A DNA stretch of 64,000 nt from Lachnospiraceae bacterium (GCA_016290905.1 JAEEVO010000004.1:1-64000), one strand, 5' to 3'. Shown: positions 49,463 through 59,165, counted from the stretch's first letter. A program made the numbers and translations. Notes: generated by a model from the sequence alone, not told the origin.

Positions 49463-50980
49463 TCATGCAGGATTATTAACTATACCTGTAAACAACGGTA
49501 CATTTGTCGATGAAACTATCGAGAAAAGGAACGGTCTGTCCAGAGTATAGTAAAAATCCTCATCAGGTTCGATTGCACCCCACGCATCAATAGTCTGTAT
49601 TGCAACGGCACGGCACCCCTCTTCATCTATCATGACTCTTACACCCTGCTTGGCACTTTGTAAATATACATTATCCTTTTCGATCAAAGGAGAAAAATCA
49701 GCCAAAGAAGGATCAAATGCATCGGTTACTCCCAAAGCCTTTAATGCACCCTCAAGTTCCATACTTGACGATATATCAAACTTAGGTATGGAAATGTGGG
49801 TTCTTTTTATGTCATAATACAGGGTTTTTCCCGATAAGCATGCCAAAGCCTCACTATCCCGCAGAAGTTCTTCGCAGGTTACTCCCTCGTCAGGAAGAAT
49901 GGTTATCATCTTACAGCCGTTATCCATCATAAACGAAACAGAAGAAAACTTCTTTCCAAAATTATACGAGGTTTTTTCAGTATGCATAAAATCGCATTTC
50001 ACATCCCCATCCGGCGTATGGAATACATCCTCATTCGTTTTAGATTCATTAAATTTCTCCCTCCATGCTCCTGAGAAATTTAACGTTGAAGCTAATGTAA
50101 TGATCATTGCCGGACTCATTTTGATCTTTGAAACATAATCCTTTAACAATCCATCCGTATGATCGTTTAACCATTTTCGAAGTCTTTCGACATATTCCCC
50201 TGATGCCGGATCTCCGCCGAAAACCGAAGCATAATAGTTCTTTGCCAGTAATTCTATTACTGATTTTTTATAGGTTTCCGCTACATTAAGCCATAATGAA
50301 GCTGATGGGATGACTTTCGATTTTCCATTATCCATATAGCTTAATTCCCAGATGTTTTTTGCAGTCTGTCTTATAGTTTCAAGATCCTCAAGTCCAAGTA
50401 AAGCCGTTATCTGCCGCTGTGAATTGCCTTCCGTTATCTCAGCCGACATGGCCAGTGACATATAAAGGCTGATTGGTGAATATATCACATTTTTATCCGC
50501 ATCTGCAAGAACGGTTGCCGCAGTCTTTTCAAAAAAAGTGTATGTGCTTTCAAGTTCACTGTTCGACAGACGTCCTGCATTGTATTGAACCGTATCAGGG
50601 TATGTTGCAGTAGCTAGAAGGAATTGTGTATCTGTATCTGCTTCTTTCAAAACAACGCCCTCTTTACCATCCTGAACAAAACCGTTTTCAGATACGTTAT
50701 CTTTCATATTTGTAGGGTGATTTCCCGTATACGTCCGGTCATTACCGGAATTCATATGAATTTCATTTGCCTGTCTTGTGACAAAGAAAACAATGGCAAT
50801 AACGGCCGCAACAGAAGCAAACAAAGCGGCAACTCTAAATATTTTCTTTGAAGAAACAGGTTTGCTGTCCGTTTTTTCATTTCTGTCTTTTTCTGTTGTT
50901 CGTACATCCTCCGATATGTCCGGAACCAGTTCTTCATCAACTTCACCTATTGCGTACAGAAGCATTTCGTTGTTCTTCAT
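49463..50980 (-). CDS. Putative anti-sigma factor with extracytoplasmic serpin domain
   Basis: N-terminal LLYAIGEVDEELVPDISEDV, TM IFRVAALFASVAAVIAIVFFV, then a full serpin domain (IYSPISLYMSLAMSAE...DRPFLFSIVSSTNVPLFTGIV); start overlaps the sigma gene stop. Confidence 0.88.
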   Translation of the reverse strand: MKNNEMLLYAIGEVDEELVPDISEDVRTTEKDRNEKTDSKPVSSKKIFRVAALFASVAAVIAIVFFVTRQANEIHMNSGNDRTYTGNHPTNMKDNVSENGFVQDGKEGVVLKEADTDTQFLLATATYPDTVQYNAGRLSNSELESTYTFFEKTAATVLADADKNVIYSPISLYMSLAMSAEITEGNSQRQITALLGLEDLETIRQTAKNIWELSYMDNGKSKVIPSASLWLNVAETYKKSVIELLAKNYYASVFGGDPASGEYVERLRKWLNDHTDGLLKDYVSKIKMSPAMIITLASTLNFSGAWREKFNESKTNEDVFHTPDGDVKCDFMHTEKTSYNFGKKFSSVSFMMDNGCKMITILPDEGVTCEELLRDSEALACLSGKTLYYDIKRTHISIPKFDISSSMELEGALKALGVTDAFDPSLADFSPLIEKDNVYLQSAKQGVRVMIDEEGCRAVAIQTIDAWGAIEPDEDFYYTLDRPFLFSIVSSTNVPLFTGIVNNPA

Positions 50981-51528
50981 ATGTTAACGCCCTCTTTCTC
51001 CAAGTATTTCTTCAACTTGTCGCGTATCCTCTTAAGCGTCATCTTGACCGTCCCGACAGAAGCAGCCGTCTTCTCGGATATTTCTCCTACAGGCATCATA
51101 TACCAATATCTGTACATGAATATCCGTCTGTTTTTTTCCGGCAGTTCGCGCAGAAACCGATTGATCAGATCCTTCAGGACGACACCCTCCTCTATAAAGC
51201 TTCCCTTGCTTACACATTCTTCAAGTTCTTCCAGACATAAAGCTATCTCCCCGCCATTGTTCTTCAGGCTTTTATTCTGCCTAAAGCGGTCAATAGCCAG
51301 ATTCCTTGTTATTTTACCTAAAAAAAGTGACAGCTTCCCCGGCTTCTGCGGCGGTATGGCATTCCATGCCCTAAGCCATGTATCATTAACGCACTCCTCG
51401 GAATCTTCAGGAGAACTAAGTATATTTACAGCTATGCTCCTGCAATAGCTCCCATACTTCTCCTGGCTCATCTTTATAGCCGTCTCGTCTCTCTCCCAGT
51501 ACATTTCTACTATGTCTTTATCATTCAT
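50977..51528 (-). CDS. ECF-family RNA polymerase sigma factor
   Basis: Region 2 (SPEDSEECVNDTWLRAWNAIPP...LGKITRNLAIDRFRQ) and region 4 (LPEKNRRIFMYRYWYMMPVGEISEKTAASVGTVKMTLKRIRDKLKKYL). Confidence 0.93.
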   Translation of the reverse strand: MNDKDIVEMYWERDETAIKMSQEKYGSYCRSIAVNILSSPEDSEECVNDTWLRAWNAIPPQKPGKLSLFLGKITRNLAIDRFRQNKSLKNNGGEIALCLEELEECVSKGSFIEEGVVLKDLINRFLRELPEKNRRIFMYRYWYMMPVGEISEKTAASVGTVKMTLKRIRDKLKKYLEKEGVNI

Positions 51529-51561
51529 TCCATTAATCCTGTCAATGTCATTAAACTCATA

Positions 51562-51630
51562 TCATTCTGAACAAAGTGAAGAATCATTAAGCTTTATGTA
51601 ATACGATTCTTCGCTAACGTTACAGGATGA
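51562..51630. repeat. Imperfect inverted repeat in the sigma-gene leader
   Basis: TCATTCTG..GAAGAATC...GATTCTTC..CAGGATGA. Confidence 0.7.
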
Positions 51631-51681
51631 CAAATAGAACTAAACTGATTAACATCGGTTCTATACTCTCTAAATATATAA

Positions 51682-51707
51682 GACGAAAAAAACATCAAAA
51701 AAGTAAC
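51682..51707 (-). promoter_or_regulatory. Candidate ECF-type promoter of the sigma/serpin operon
   Basis: Minus strand GGTTAC-N17-CGTCTTATATATT; same geometry as 47774-47799. Confidence 0.65.
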
Positions 51708-51742
51708 CTCTCAGATTAATAAGTATTCAAATAAATAAACAA

Positions 51743-51770
51743 AGGGTGTTCGGAATTACCGCAACACCCT
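51743..51770 (-). terminator. Terminator of 51791-53035
   Basis: AGGGTGTT...AACACCCT then T-rich on the minus strand. Confidence 0.8.
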
Positions 51771-51790
51771 CTTAATTCAATCTCTATGGC

Positions 51791-53035
51791 TTATGATGCG
51801 GACAGGTTAACCATCTTCGCCAGGTCAACCTTGCTGTCCGTAAACGTCAGCAGGTAGAATACGCCATCCTTTATTTTCATCTCGCTGCTTATCCAGAAAT
51901 CCGAAGCCATAGCTTCTCTCTCAATGTAACACTGATACCGTATGTTTCCATTGCTATCTGTGCATACTATCCATGGATCATCAACTTGAATAACAAAACA
52001 GAAATACTTGCCATCGGTAGCTATCAGTTTGAAATAGTCCTCTTCCCCGTATTTGACACCCTGTATATCAAATAACTTCCTGTATTTCCAGTCTTTTCCA
52101 ATCCTGTATACAGCCCACTGTGAATCCGCCCACTTTTCAAATAAGAGTCTCAAGCTTTCCGGATCATCATAGTCATATGTACCATCATCGTAAACTATTG
52201 CCCACCAGTCAGTCGCATATATGTTTTCTCCATCTTTTCCGATTTTGCCCCTTCCTGTCGGGATAATCTTTCCAAGACTTATAAATTTCTCTGTCACAGT
52301 ATCATATTTGTATACCAGCTGACCTGACCACGCATATAATTCACCCTCGATCTCACCGAATGAAAATTCGCTGTTTTTCCCCTTAGGGTTTACCAGTGTC
52401 TTTTTCTCACCGGTCTCAAGATCCATCACGCAGATCTTGTGGTCAAAATTCCAATACTGCCATGACTCTGAATCATTCCCATTAACAGCCTTGCTATAAA
52501 ACATCTTTCCGTCAAGTACATAAGCTGTTTCATGTGTAAGGCTTGAACCCGTCATATTGCCTTTATTATTGAATATCTTTTTAAGCCCGCTACCATCATA
52601 GTTTACTTCATAAAGATATTTCTTTCCCCAGAAATAAATCTTCTCTTCATCAGTACTCAAGACATAGTATACGCCCCTGGAAACAAGCGTTGACTTGCTT
52701 TTCCCTATCTCCATGCGGTACAAGCTGTTCGACCAGGGTTTCCAGTAATAAATATAATTGCCTTCAATAAAGAATTTCCTGACACCCTTTTTATATACCT
52801 TGGGAGCCTTTCCGCTTTCTGCCATATTTTTATCATAGCAGTATAATGTGCCATCTGTAAAATACAGTACCCCATCGTGTTCAATCCCGTTCACCCCGGC
52901 TGCACACTGCATCTCCAAGCTAAGCTTTGATACATCTACTTTATCTGATGCTGCTTTTGCTTCAACGCTGTACACAAGCGGTAAAAATATCAGAAGAATT
53001 AAAAAGAAAAGTGCTTTTCTAAGTGTTTTACCCAT
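51791..53035 (-). CDS. Secreted DUF5050/beta-propeller-like protein
   Basis: Signal peptide; repeated GVLYFTDGTLYCYDK, IYYWKPWSNSLYRMEI-type blades. Confidence 0.7.
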   Translation of the reverse strand: MGKTLRKALFFLILLIFLPLVYSVEAKAASDKVDVSKLSLEMQCAAGVNGIEHDGVLYFTDGTLYCYDKNMAESGKAPKVYKKGVRKFFIEGNYIYYWKPWSNSLYRMEIGKSKSTLVSRGVYYVLSTDEEKIYFWGKKYLYEVNYDGSGLKKIFNNKGNMTGSSLTHETAYVLDGKMFYSKAVNGNDSESWQYWNFDHKICVMDLETGEKKTLVNPKGKNSEFSFGEIEGELYAWSGQLVYKYDTVTEKFISLGKIIPTGRGKIGKDGENIYATDWWAIVYDDGTYDYDDPESLRLLFEKWADSQWAVYRIGKDWKYRKLFDIQGVKYGEEDYFKLIATDGKYFCFVIQVDDPWIVCTDSNGNIRYQCYIEREAMASDFWISSEMKIKDGVFYLLTFTDSKVDLAKMVNLSAS

Positions 53036-53111
53036 AGTAGAACCTCCTCATGTAATTGCAGAGAATATCAGGGAATTTTCTCAAAGATGCCATATAGCCC
53101 CGACTATACGA

Positions 53112-53140
53112 ATTATAACATCTTGCAAACCAAATATCAA
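53112..53140 (-). promoter_or_regulatory. sigma-A promoter
   Basis: TTGATA-N17-TATAAT on the minus strand; near-copy at 56725-56753. Confidence 0.65.
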
Positions 53141-53203
53141 TAGACTATCTCTGCTATCCCTTTCAAGTTCATGAATACAATTTCATCTGCTTCAGAAATT
53201 GTA

Positions 53204-54589
53204 TCACTTTATCTCCTTCTTACTCTCGTTCTCTTTTGTAATAGCTTCCTCCAGCGGAATGATCTTAACACCTGCAACTCGTCCACCACCATCATGCTCA
53301 ATCACATATACTTTACCATCACGAATTTTAGCTGTAACGGTGCTTTCATCAGCATCATAACCATCTTGAATATCATCTACTTTGTCAAGATATCCTAACG
53401 AAAACAGATAATTTCCTTCTCTATCAATAAATAAAGGGAAAAAATACTCATCCCCGAAACGAATGCACATGTAATCCTCATCTGCATAATCCAGATACAT
53501 AATGAAATCTTCATTTATTATATATCCTTGGTCAACACGGATATTAACGCCACTGAAGATGGGTATTAGTTTCCAATCAGCACCTACCCTGTAGATATCT
53601 ACAGTATTGATACACTGATCAACTCGAACCGAAGCGCTTTCCTTAAGTTCGTCAGGAATCTCGGTTATTATCTTGTACAGATACAGATATGTTCCGTCAT
53701 TCCCGAGAATATTATAAGTATGCTTTCCTCCAAAAATTTTATCGTTACTCCAATATGTTGGAAATTCAATATTCTTAACTTTTTTAAACTTTTCTTTTTT
53801 CTCGTTATATCGATAAATATCTGTTCCAGAAACGGCAAACAGTTCGCCTTCAATCTCATAGAAATTAAATTCCGGGTTGGCACCTTTTGGGTTCAGCACA
53901 GTTTTTCGTCCTGTTCCGTCAAGATTTTTGGAGCAAATCTTGTAATCACATGTTTTTCCAGAATAAGGATATGATGCATATGTACCATTTTCACTTTTAA
54001 ATCCACATGAATAAAAGAATCTGTCTTTGAAAAAGCATACCGACCGCCCACGGTTATACAGTCCATAGTTTCCACTGTATTTAGCAAGTAGTATACGGCT
54101 GCCATCTGTTTCTGAAACACTATAAAATTTATTATTATCCCACAGATAAAAATATCCATCTGTGTGAAAATCGGTAAGGCAAACGCCGTATTTTTCCTTT
54201 GACAGCTGTGTGGTTTTACCATCGCTTAAGTTTATGCGGTATACTGCATTGCCATAGCTTTTCGTATAAAAGATGGCATCATTGTCAATCCTGAAAGATT
54301 GTGCATTGTTGACGACCAATGTCGGTTCCTTACCTGTTTTTGATTGTTCAGCGGTATATTTATATAACTTTGCATCACTTATAAAATAAAGATCCCCATC
54401 ATACTCAACGCCGGTAAACACGGCTCCGGCCTGCATTTTCTCTCTAAGTCCTGATATATCAATAGTGACATACTTATCAGTTTCGCCTGTTACAGCCTCA
54501 GCTTTAACAGCATATCCTCCGTCCAACAGTGCACATACAACCAGACACAGTATAAATGCACACATAAATAACAATGATTTTCTAGACAC
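53204..54589 (-). CDS. Secreted DUF5050/beta-propeller-like protein
   Basis: Signal peptide; blades DGDLYFISDAKLYKYT, AIFYTKSYGNAVYRINLSDGKTTQLS; paralogue of 51791-53035. Confidence 0.7.
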   Translation of the reverse strand: MSRKSLLFMCAFILCLVVCALLDGGYAVKAEAVTGETDKYVTIDISGLREKMQAGAVFTGVEYDGDLYFISDAKLYKYTAEQSKTGKEPTLVVNNAQSFRIDNDAIFYTKSYGNAVYRINLSDGKTTQLSKEKYGVCLTDFHTDGYFYLWDNNKFYSVSETDGSRILLAKYSGNYGLYNRGRSVCFFKDRFFYSCGFKSENGTYASYPYSGKTCDYKICSKNLDGTGRKTVLNPKGANPEFNFYEIEGELFAVSGTDIYRYNEKKEKFKKVKNIEFPTYWSNDKIFGGKHTYNILGNDGTYLYLYKIITEIPDELKESASVRVDQCINTVDIYRVGADWKLIPIFSGVNIRVDQGYIINEDFIMYLDYADEDYMCIRFGDEYFFPLFIDREGNYLFSLGYLDKVDDIQDGYDADESTVTAKIRDGKVYVIEHDGGGRVAGVKIIPLEEAITKENESKKEIK

Positions 54590-54790
54590 CTTAATACACC
54601 TCCCTTATTTCAGTGACAACAAATCTATACAAAAGTACAAATATTTTATATATTATAATTATGTCAATCATATGACATAATCGGAAATTACTTTTGAATA
54701 CTCCGTATTATAAATTGGTAGCAATAATACAAATTTGTAAAAAAAGTATCAAAATGGTATCAATACCCCTTTTTTTTGTAAACCTAGAAA

Positions 54791-54866
54791 GTCAAAGTCA
54801 CCTCGAAAACGCTTTCAGCGTTTCCTCGGTAACAAAACGATGCTCCGCATCTTCTGTTTTGTTATA
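54791..54866. repeat. 76-bp REP-like element, copy identical to 10045-10120
   Basis: Base-by-base identity over 76 bp. Confidence 0.92.
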
Positions 54867-56002
54867 TTACACTTCTTACGTAGTGCACGATACCCTATGT
54901 TTACATTTTCAAACATGCCGATATTCTTAAGTTTCTTACAGTTATAAAATGCATATTTCTGAAGCTTCTTACAAGTTTTTGGAAGGATTACTTCCTTGAG
55001 TTTTGCCGATTCATCATAATTATCATAATTGGAATTTACAAGGTACTTTGGTATTTTTTTAATTTTTGTTTCACTTAGATCAAGTCTTGTTATATTCCAT
55101 CCTATACTCTTTGATTCTATTGAAGTTATGGTATTGGGAAGCTTCAGTTCTACCGGTTCATCAAATCGAACATTACAGAATGCATAATATTCTATCTTTG
55201 TTACCTTGTATTTTTCACCTTTATAGTATACTATTGAAGGCTGCGTATAGCATGTCCCTTTTATCCCCTTCTTTTTCAAAGCATATGAACATATAAGGGA
55301 CACAGTCTTTTTATCAGGATTCAATATCCTGTAATATGAATCCTCAAATATAAAAGCCTCCGGATTAACACTGCTGTCACCTATTTTAGCAATAGGAATT
55401 CCTGTATAGCTCCGTATTCCCCTATCATTATCCAAGAATATACACCGTAGCTTTCCGGCAAATAATGCTTTATATTCTTCAAGATATTCCTCAGGGACAT
55501 ATATGATACTCTCAATTGCGGCGTCATTCACATCTATGCTTTCTATCTGTTCAAAAGCATCCGGCGAACACTTAAAAACGAACTTAACACCATGGATTTC
55601 TTTTACTTTCTCTGATTCCGGATTTCTTTCCAGATCAAAAGTAAAATGTTTTACTTTAATAATATTAGTCGTTGCAGGTATTTCTATTTCGCTAATCCAC
55701 TCCGAATTCAAAGTACCATTTGGGGATTCTATAGCTGTTACGGTATAAAGTGTATTTTCATACATGACTGTTTCAGGTATCACGATCTTTACAGAGTTGA
55801 CCAGATTTATATCATCAAATTCATTTTCCCATCCAATGACCGAACAGATGTTTTCTTCGCCGGTATTCTTTATCTCAAAAGTAATAATCCCGGTCTCATC
55901 GGTAAATGTATCACCTACCTGTACTGCCTGTATCTTATGGCTACTTGTCAAAGCAATAAACACCAGTGTAAATATAGCAGATAAAATCAATGTCTTACTC
56001 AT
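54815..56002 (-). CDS. Secreted leucine-rich/BspA-like protein whose C-terminus lies inside the REP element
   Basis: Signal peptide; IRFDEPVELKLPNTITSIE..., LKEVILPKTCKKLQKYAFYNCKKLKNI; last residues ITKQKMRSIVLLPRKR* are REP-encoded. Confidence 0.75.
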   Translation of the reverse strand: MSKTLILSAIFTLVFIALTSSHKIQAVQVGDTFTDETGIITFEIKNTGEENICSVIGWENEFDDINLVNSVKIVIPETVMYENTLYTVTAIESPNGTLNSEWISEIEIPATTNIIKVKHFTFDLERNPESEKVKEIHGVKFVFKCSPDAFEQIESIDVNDAAIESIIYVPEEYLEEYKALFAGKLRCIFLDNDRGIRSYTGIPIAKIGDSSVNPEAFIFEDSYYRILNPDKKTVSLICSYALKKKGIKGTCYTQPSIVYYKGEKYKVTKIEYYAFCNVRFDEPVELKLPNTITSIESKSIGWNITRLDLSETKIKKIPKYLVNSNYDNYDESAKLKEVILPKTCKKLQKYAFYNCKKLKNIGMFENVNIGYRALRKKCNITKQKMRSIVLLPRKR

Positions 56003-56022
56003 AAAGATTCACCCATTCCTTT

Positions 56023-56310
56023 TTATATTTGATACTTATATATCTTAAATCTGAAACTTGATCCAGCCTTTCTAAACATCATGTACATATAATCATTGGA
56101 AGATTCTGTATATATTTTTATACCTTCTATTTCAGCATTCTTTATAAAATGATTTGATGGAGCTGTTGTATTTTTTACAATATACTGACATTGAAGAGCA
56201 TCGCCATAATTAGGGTCATTAATGTTCTTTTTATAGTTTTCATCATAGCTAATCTTCCTCCATTTTTCAAGCAAAATTAAACTGAATTCAGGTATTTTTT
56301 TGTTTAACAA
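56023..56310 (-). CDS. Hypothetical protein
   Basis: Open 95-codon ORF between flanking co-directional genes. Confidence 0.4.
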   Translation of the reverse strand: MLNKKIPEFSLILLEKWRKISYDENYKKNINDPNYGDALQCQYIVKNTTAPSNHFIKNAEIEGIKIYTESSNDYMYMMFRKAGSSFRFKIYKYQI

Positions 56311-56366
56311 TATCGATATGCAGTATTGACTAGAAATTTATCTTGACATTTGACTAAGATTAATCC

Positions 56367-56401
56367 AAAAAAGGTCAGTTTCCTTCACTACTGACCTTTT
56401 C
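56367..56401 (-). terminator. Terminator
   Basis: AAAAGGTCAGT-ttccttc-ACTACTGACCTTTT. Confidence 0.75.
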
Positions 56402-56409
56402 CTCTTTCT

Positions 56410-56706
56410 TTATGGCTCATCTTCAGTTGCTTTTTGAATCATTATCTTACGATAATCTTCCTTTTCTTCCTGATTTATCAAATCACTTTTTTCTATCATT
56501 TTATCTATATTGTCCTTGATATATTTTTCCTTTAATCCATCCTTAGTATAAACAGTATTTTCTACATCTTCCTTTAGGTCTTGGAAAACAACCGTTTCAT
56601 CGTTTGAATCCATCAAAGTTTTATTATAAATAAAAATTGACAATATTACTACCGTAAGTATTCCAAATAAAGCTATACCAAGCCAAAAATAGTGTTTTTT
56701 CGACAT
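56410..56706 (-). CDS. Small single-TM protein
   Basis: FWLGIALFGILTVVILSIFIY TM; promoter at 56725-56753. Confidence 0.55.
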   Translation of the reverse strand: MSKKHYFWLGIALFGILTVVILSIFIYNKTLMDSNDETVVFQDLKEDVENTVYTKDGLKEKYIKDNIDKMIEKSDLINQEEKEDYRKIMIQKATEDEP

Positions 56707-56724
56707 AAATGATCACCTTATCCT

Positions 56725-56753
56725 CATATAACATCTTGCAAACCAAATATCAA
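56725..56753 (-). promoter_or_regulatory. sigma-A-like promoter, duplicate of 53112-53140
   Basis: TTGATA-N17-TATATG; flanking ~37 bp nearly identical to 53114-53151. Confidence 0.55.
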
Positions 56754-56766
56754 TAAACTATCTCAC

Positions 56767-59085
56767 CTAAACCAGATTTATTTTTTGACATTTGTCAATC
56801 AACGTAAATTCCCCGTTAACAGTATCATATTTGTAATTGTCATGAATAACGTATACACAGTCTCCTACTACAGCCGCATGCATCCAGCATTCATCCGTAT
56901 ATCCAGCTATCTGCAGATTCAGAAGCAGTTTGCCGCCCATATCGGTCACGATTACCCTGTCCACTTCCTCACCATTGGCTCCATAACTTAAAAGATAACC
57001 GTTCTTTATAGAAAAATCTCCTACACTAGTCCACTTTATATCGGAATATCTTCCAAAGGTTTCCCATTTTCCATTTCTGTCCTCTCTGAGGATTATTAAG
57101 CCTCCGCCACTCTCATACTCTGAAATATCCATATTGTACGAATAACCGTCAGTCTGTCTTTTATCATATTGCGGATATTTATCGGCAAGTCCAAGCTTCA
57201 CAAACTTATTTCCGTTATATTGATATAACATGTTGTGTTCATATGGAATATCTGCCATCTTTTGGCTATAGTCAGTATAAGCGATCAATAAATCCTGATC
57301 ACGGATAACTAAATCTGCCTCTGCTATGCCTTCCAGTTTTTTCATAAGCTTTTTTCCGGTTCCGTCTGGGTTGCAACTATAAACTTTAGTTCCTTTCACA
57401 TAGCCTTCCTTTGAAGTAAAATAAGTCTTGAAATAAATCTTACCCTCAAACACGGTAACCATAGTATCCGGTTCTTTATATCCTGAAGAAACATTTGAAG
57501 CTATCCGTCTTTTTCCTGAACCGTCCGTACCTATAACATATAGTCTGTTCTTACCTTTAGTCTCATCAGCAAAATATATTCTGTTCTCATATTTCCGAAC
57601 ATATCCACTCCAGCCATTTTTCGTTAGCCTCATCTTTTTTCCTGTATCAAGGTTTACAGCATAAAGTCTGTTATCGGATAAACTGTTATAGAACATATAA
57701 TTATCGATAAAATTCGGAGTGAAAACATCGTTTTTATATTTTTTCAATTCATAATTTTTTATCCCTATCCTGTAAACATCCCTGTCCGATGCTGCGCTCT
57801 TATAGAAATACATGTAATCTCCATATACATATCCGTAAACAGCCATATAAGCTGTCCATGTCTCATCTAATCCGCAGTTCGTTATAACTTCATCTTTAAT
57901 GGTTTCAGGATCATATATGTCTTTTGACCTATAAAAGTCCATATCGACATGTTCTTCTAATTCCAGAAGTTCCTTAAGCTTTTTCCCCTGTTCTTCTTCT
58001 ATAACAAATCTATAATTACTTGAATAAGGTTTCAGACAAGTATCTCCTGCAAAGCAAACTATATGTTCATTACCTCTGTCAGAATAAGAAAATTTTAGCC
58101 ATAGATAAAGTGAATTCTGCGGAATCTGCCATTCAGCATAACCCGGTGTCAGATTCAATTCATCAAAAAATTCTTTTATAGCATTTAACCTGTCAATATC
58201 TGTAATAGAATACTCAAATTCTTCACGATCATTAGTTACTGTCAGCCCAACGATATCTCCTTCAGGTAACAATCTGTAAATTCCATCATCTACGCGGATG
58301 TCATCCAGTAAAATCTCTTCATCACAATACTTAAACGTCCGTCCATCGCTTTTAAAATAAGATTTCAAACAGTAATCCGCGTAATCAATCGGTTTAATTG
58401 TAGCAACTTTATCATAATCTTTTTCCGCATCCCCCACAATCCAGCTTAAGTCATTATCTATCTTTCGAATTATATATAATCCTTCAGCCTTACCAGGAAA
58501 AGAGTCACCGTATCTTATTGAATTAAACGGTGTACACCCGGCTCCCTGCAGATAACTATAGGAAAAACTTGAAATAGTTATCACTTTAAATTCATCCTCG
58601 TCCTTACAATTCTTTATGCCTTCTGAAATTTTAAGACTAAATGTTGAAATATAGTATGTATAGTGTCCTTCCTCAACTTTAACCATAGAAATATCACTGA
58701 TACTTCCTATACCAACGATACTTGTGGTTTTTTTCAAAGAATACATATAATCATAAGGCGAAGTATCACCGGAATCCTGACCATTTAACGGCCATTTGGA
58801 ATTATCTATTACCTCTGCCCCTTTTATCGATTTTAAAGTGCGGTACCTTCCGGTTTCATCCATCTCGATTTCGTCTTGAACCGGAGCGGTGACAACCGGA
58901 GTGACCGTATTTATACCAGGTTCTGAAACTGCACTTGTTATTACTGCCTCATCCGCCGTCTTTTCCAAAGAATCATCATTTTTCTTTTTAGAGAAAAATA
59001 CAGCACATGCGACAGCTGCCACAGACAAAGCCAGCACCAATATAATCGAAATTGTATTCATAGGTAAGCCTTTTTTATTATCCAT
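56767..59085 (-). CDS. Membrane-anchored surface protein (paralogue B) with DUF5050-like C-terminal half
   Basis: First ~400 aa highly similar to 45130-47691; C-terminal half has propeller-like YMYFYKSAASDRDVYRIGI, RLYAVNLDTGKKMRLTKNG. Confidence 0.75.
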   Translation of the reverse strand: MDNKKGLPMNTISIILVLALSVAAVACAVFFSKKKNDDSLEKTADEAVITSAVSEPGINTVTPVVTAPVQDEIEMDETGRYRTLKSIKGAEVIDNSKWPLNGQDSGDTSPYDYMYSLKKTTSIVGIGSISDISMVKVEEGHYTYYISTFSLKISEGIKNCKDEDEFKVITISSFSYSYLQGAGCTPFNSIRYGDSFPGKAEGLYIIRKIDNDLSWIVGDAEKDYDKVATIKPIDYADYCLKSYFKSDGRTFKYCDEEILLDDIRVDDGIYRLLPEGDIVGLTVTNDREEFEYSITDIDRLNAIKEFFDELNLTPGYAEWQIPQNSLYLWLKFSYSDRGNEHIVCFAGDTCLKPYSSNYRFVIEEEQGKKLKELLELEEHVDMDFYRSKDIYDPETIKDEVITNCGLDETWTAYMAVYGYVYGDYMYFYKSAASDRDVYRIGIKNYELKKYKNDVFTPNFIDNYMFYNSLSDNRLYAVNLDTGKKMRLTKNGWSGYVRKYENRIYFADETKGKNRLYVIGTDGSGKRRIASNVSSGYKEPDTMVTVFEGKIYFKTYFTSKEGYVKGTKVYSCNPDGTGKKLMKKLEGIAEADLVIRDQDLLIAYTDYSQKMADIPYEHNMLYQYNGNKFVKLGLADKYPQYDKRQTDGYSYNMDISEYESGGGLIILREDRNGKWETFGRYSDIKWTSVGDFSIKNGYLLSYGANGEEVDRVIVTDMGGKLLLNLQIAGYTDECWMHAAVVGDCVYVIHDNYKYDTVNGEFTLIDKCQKINLV

Positions 59086-59165
59086 TTGAGCTCCCTCCCA
59101 TACTTTAAAACTAAGTTCTCCGATAATTCAGATTATACCACCCGTTCAGGACTCTATCAATATAT

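Noticed and set aside
54694-54930. 78-aa plus-strand ORF
   Set aside because: Same REP-derived peptide; overlaps the real minus-strand gene end.
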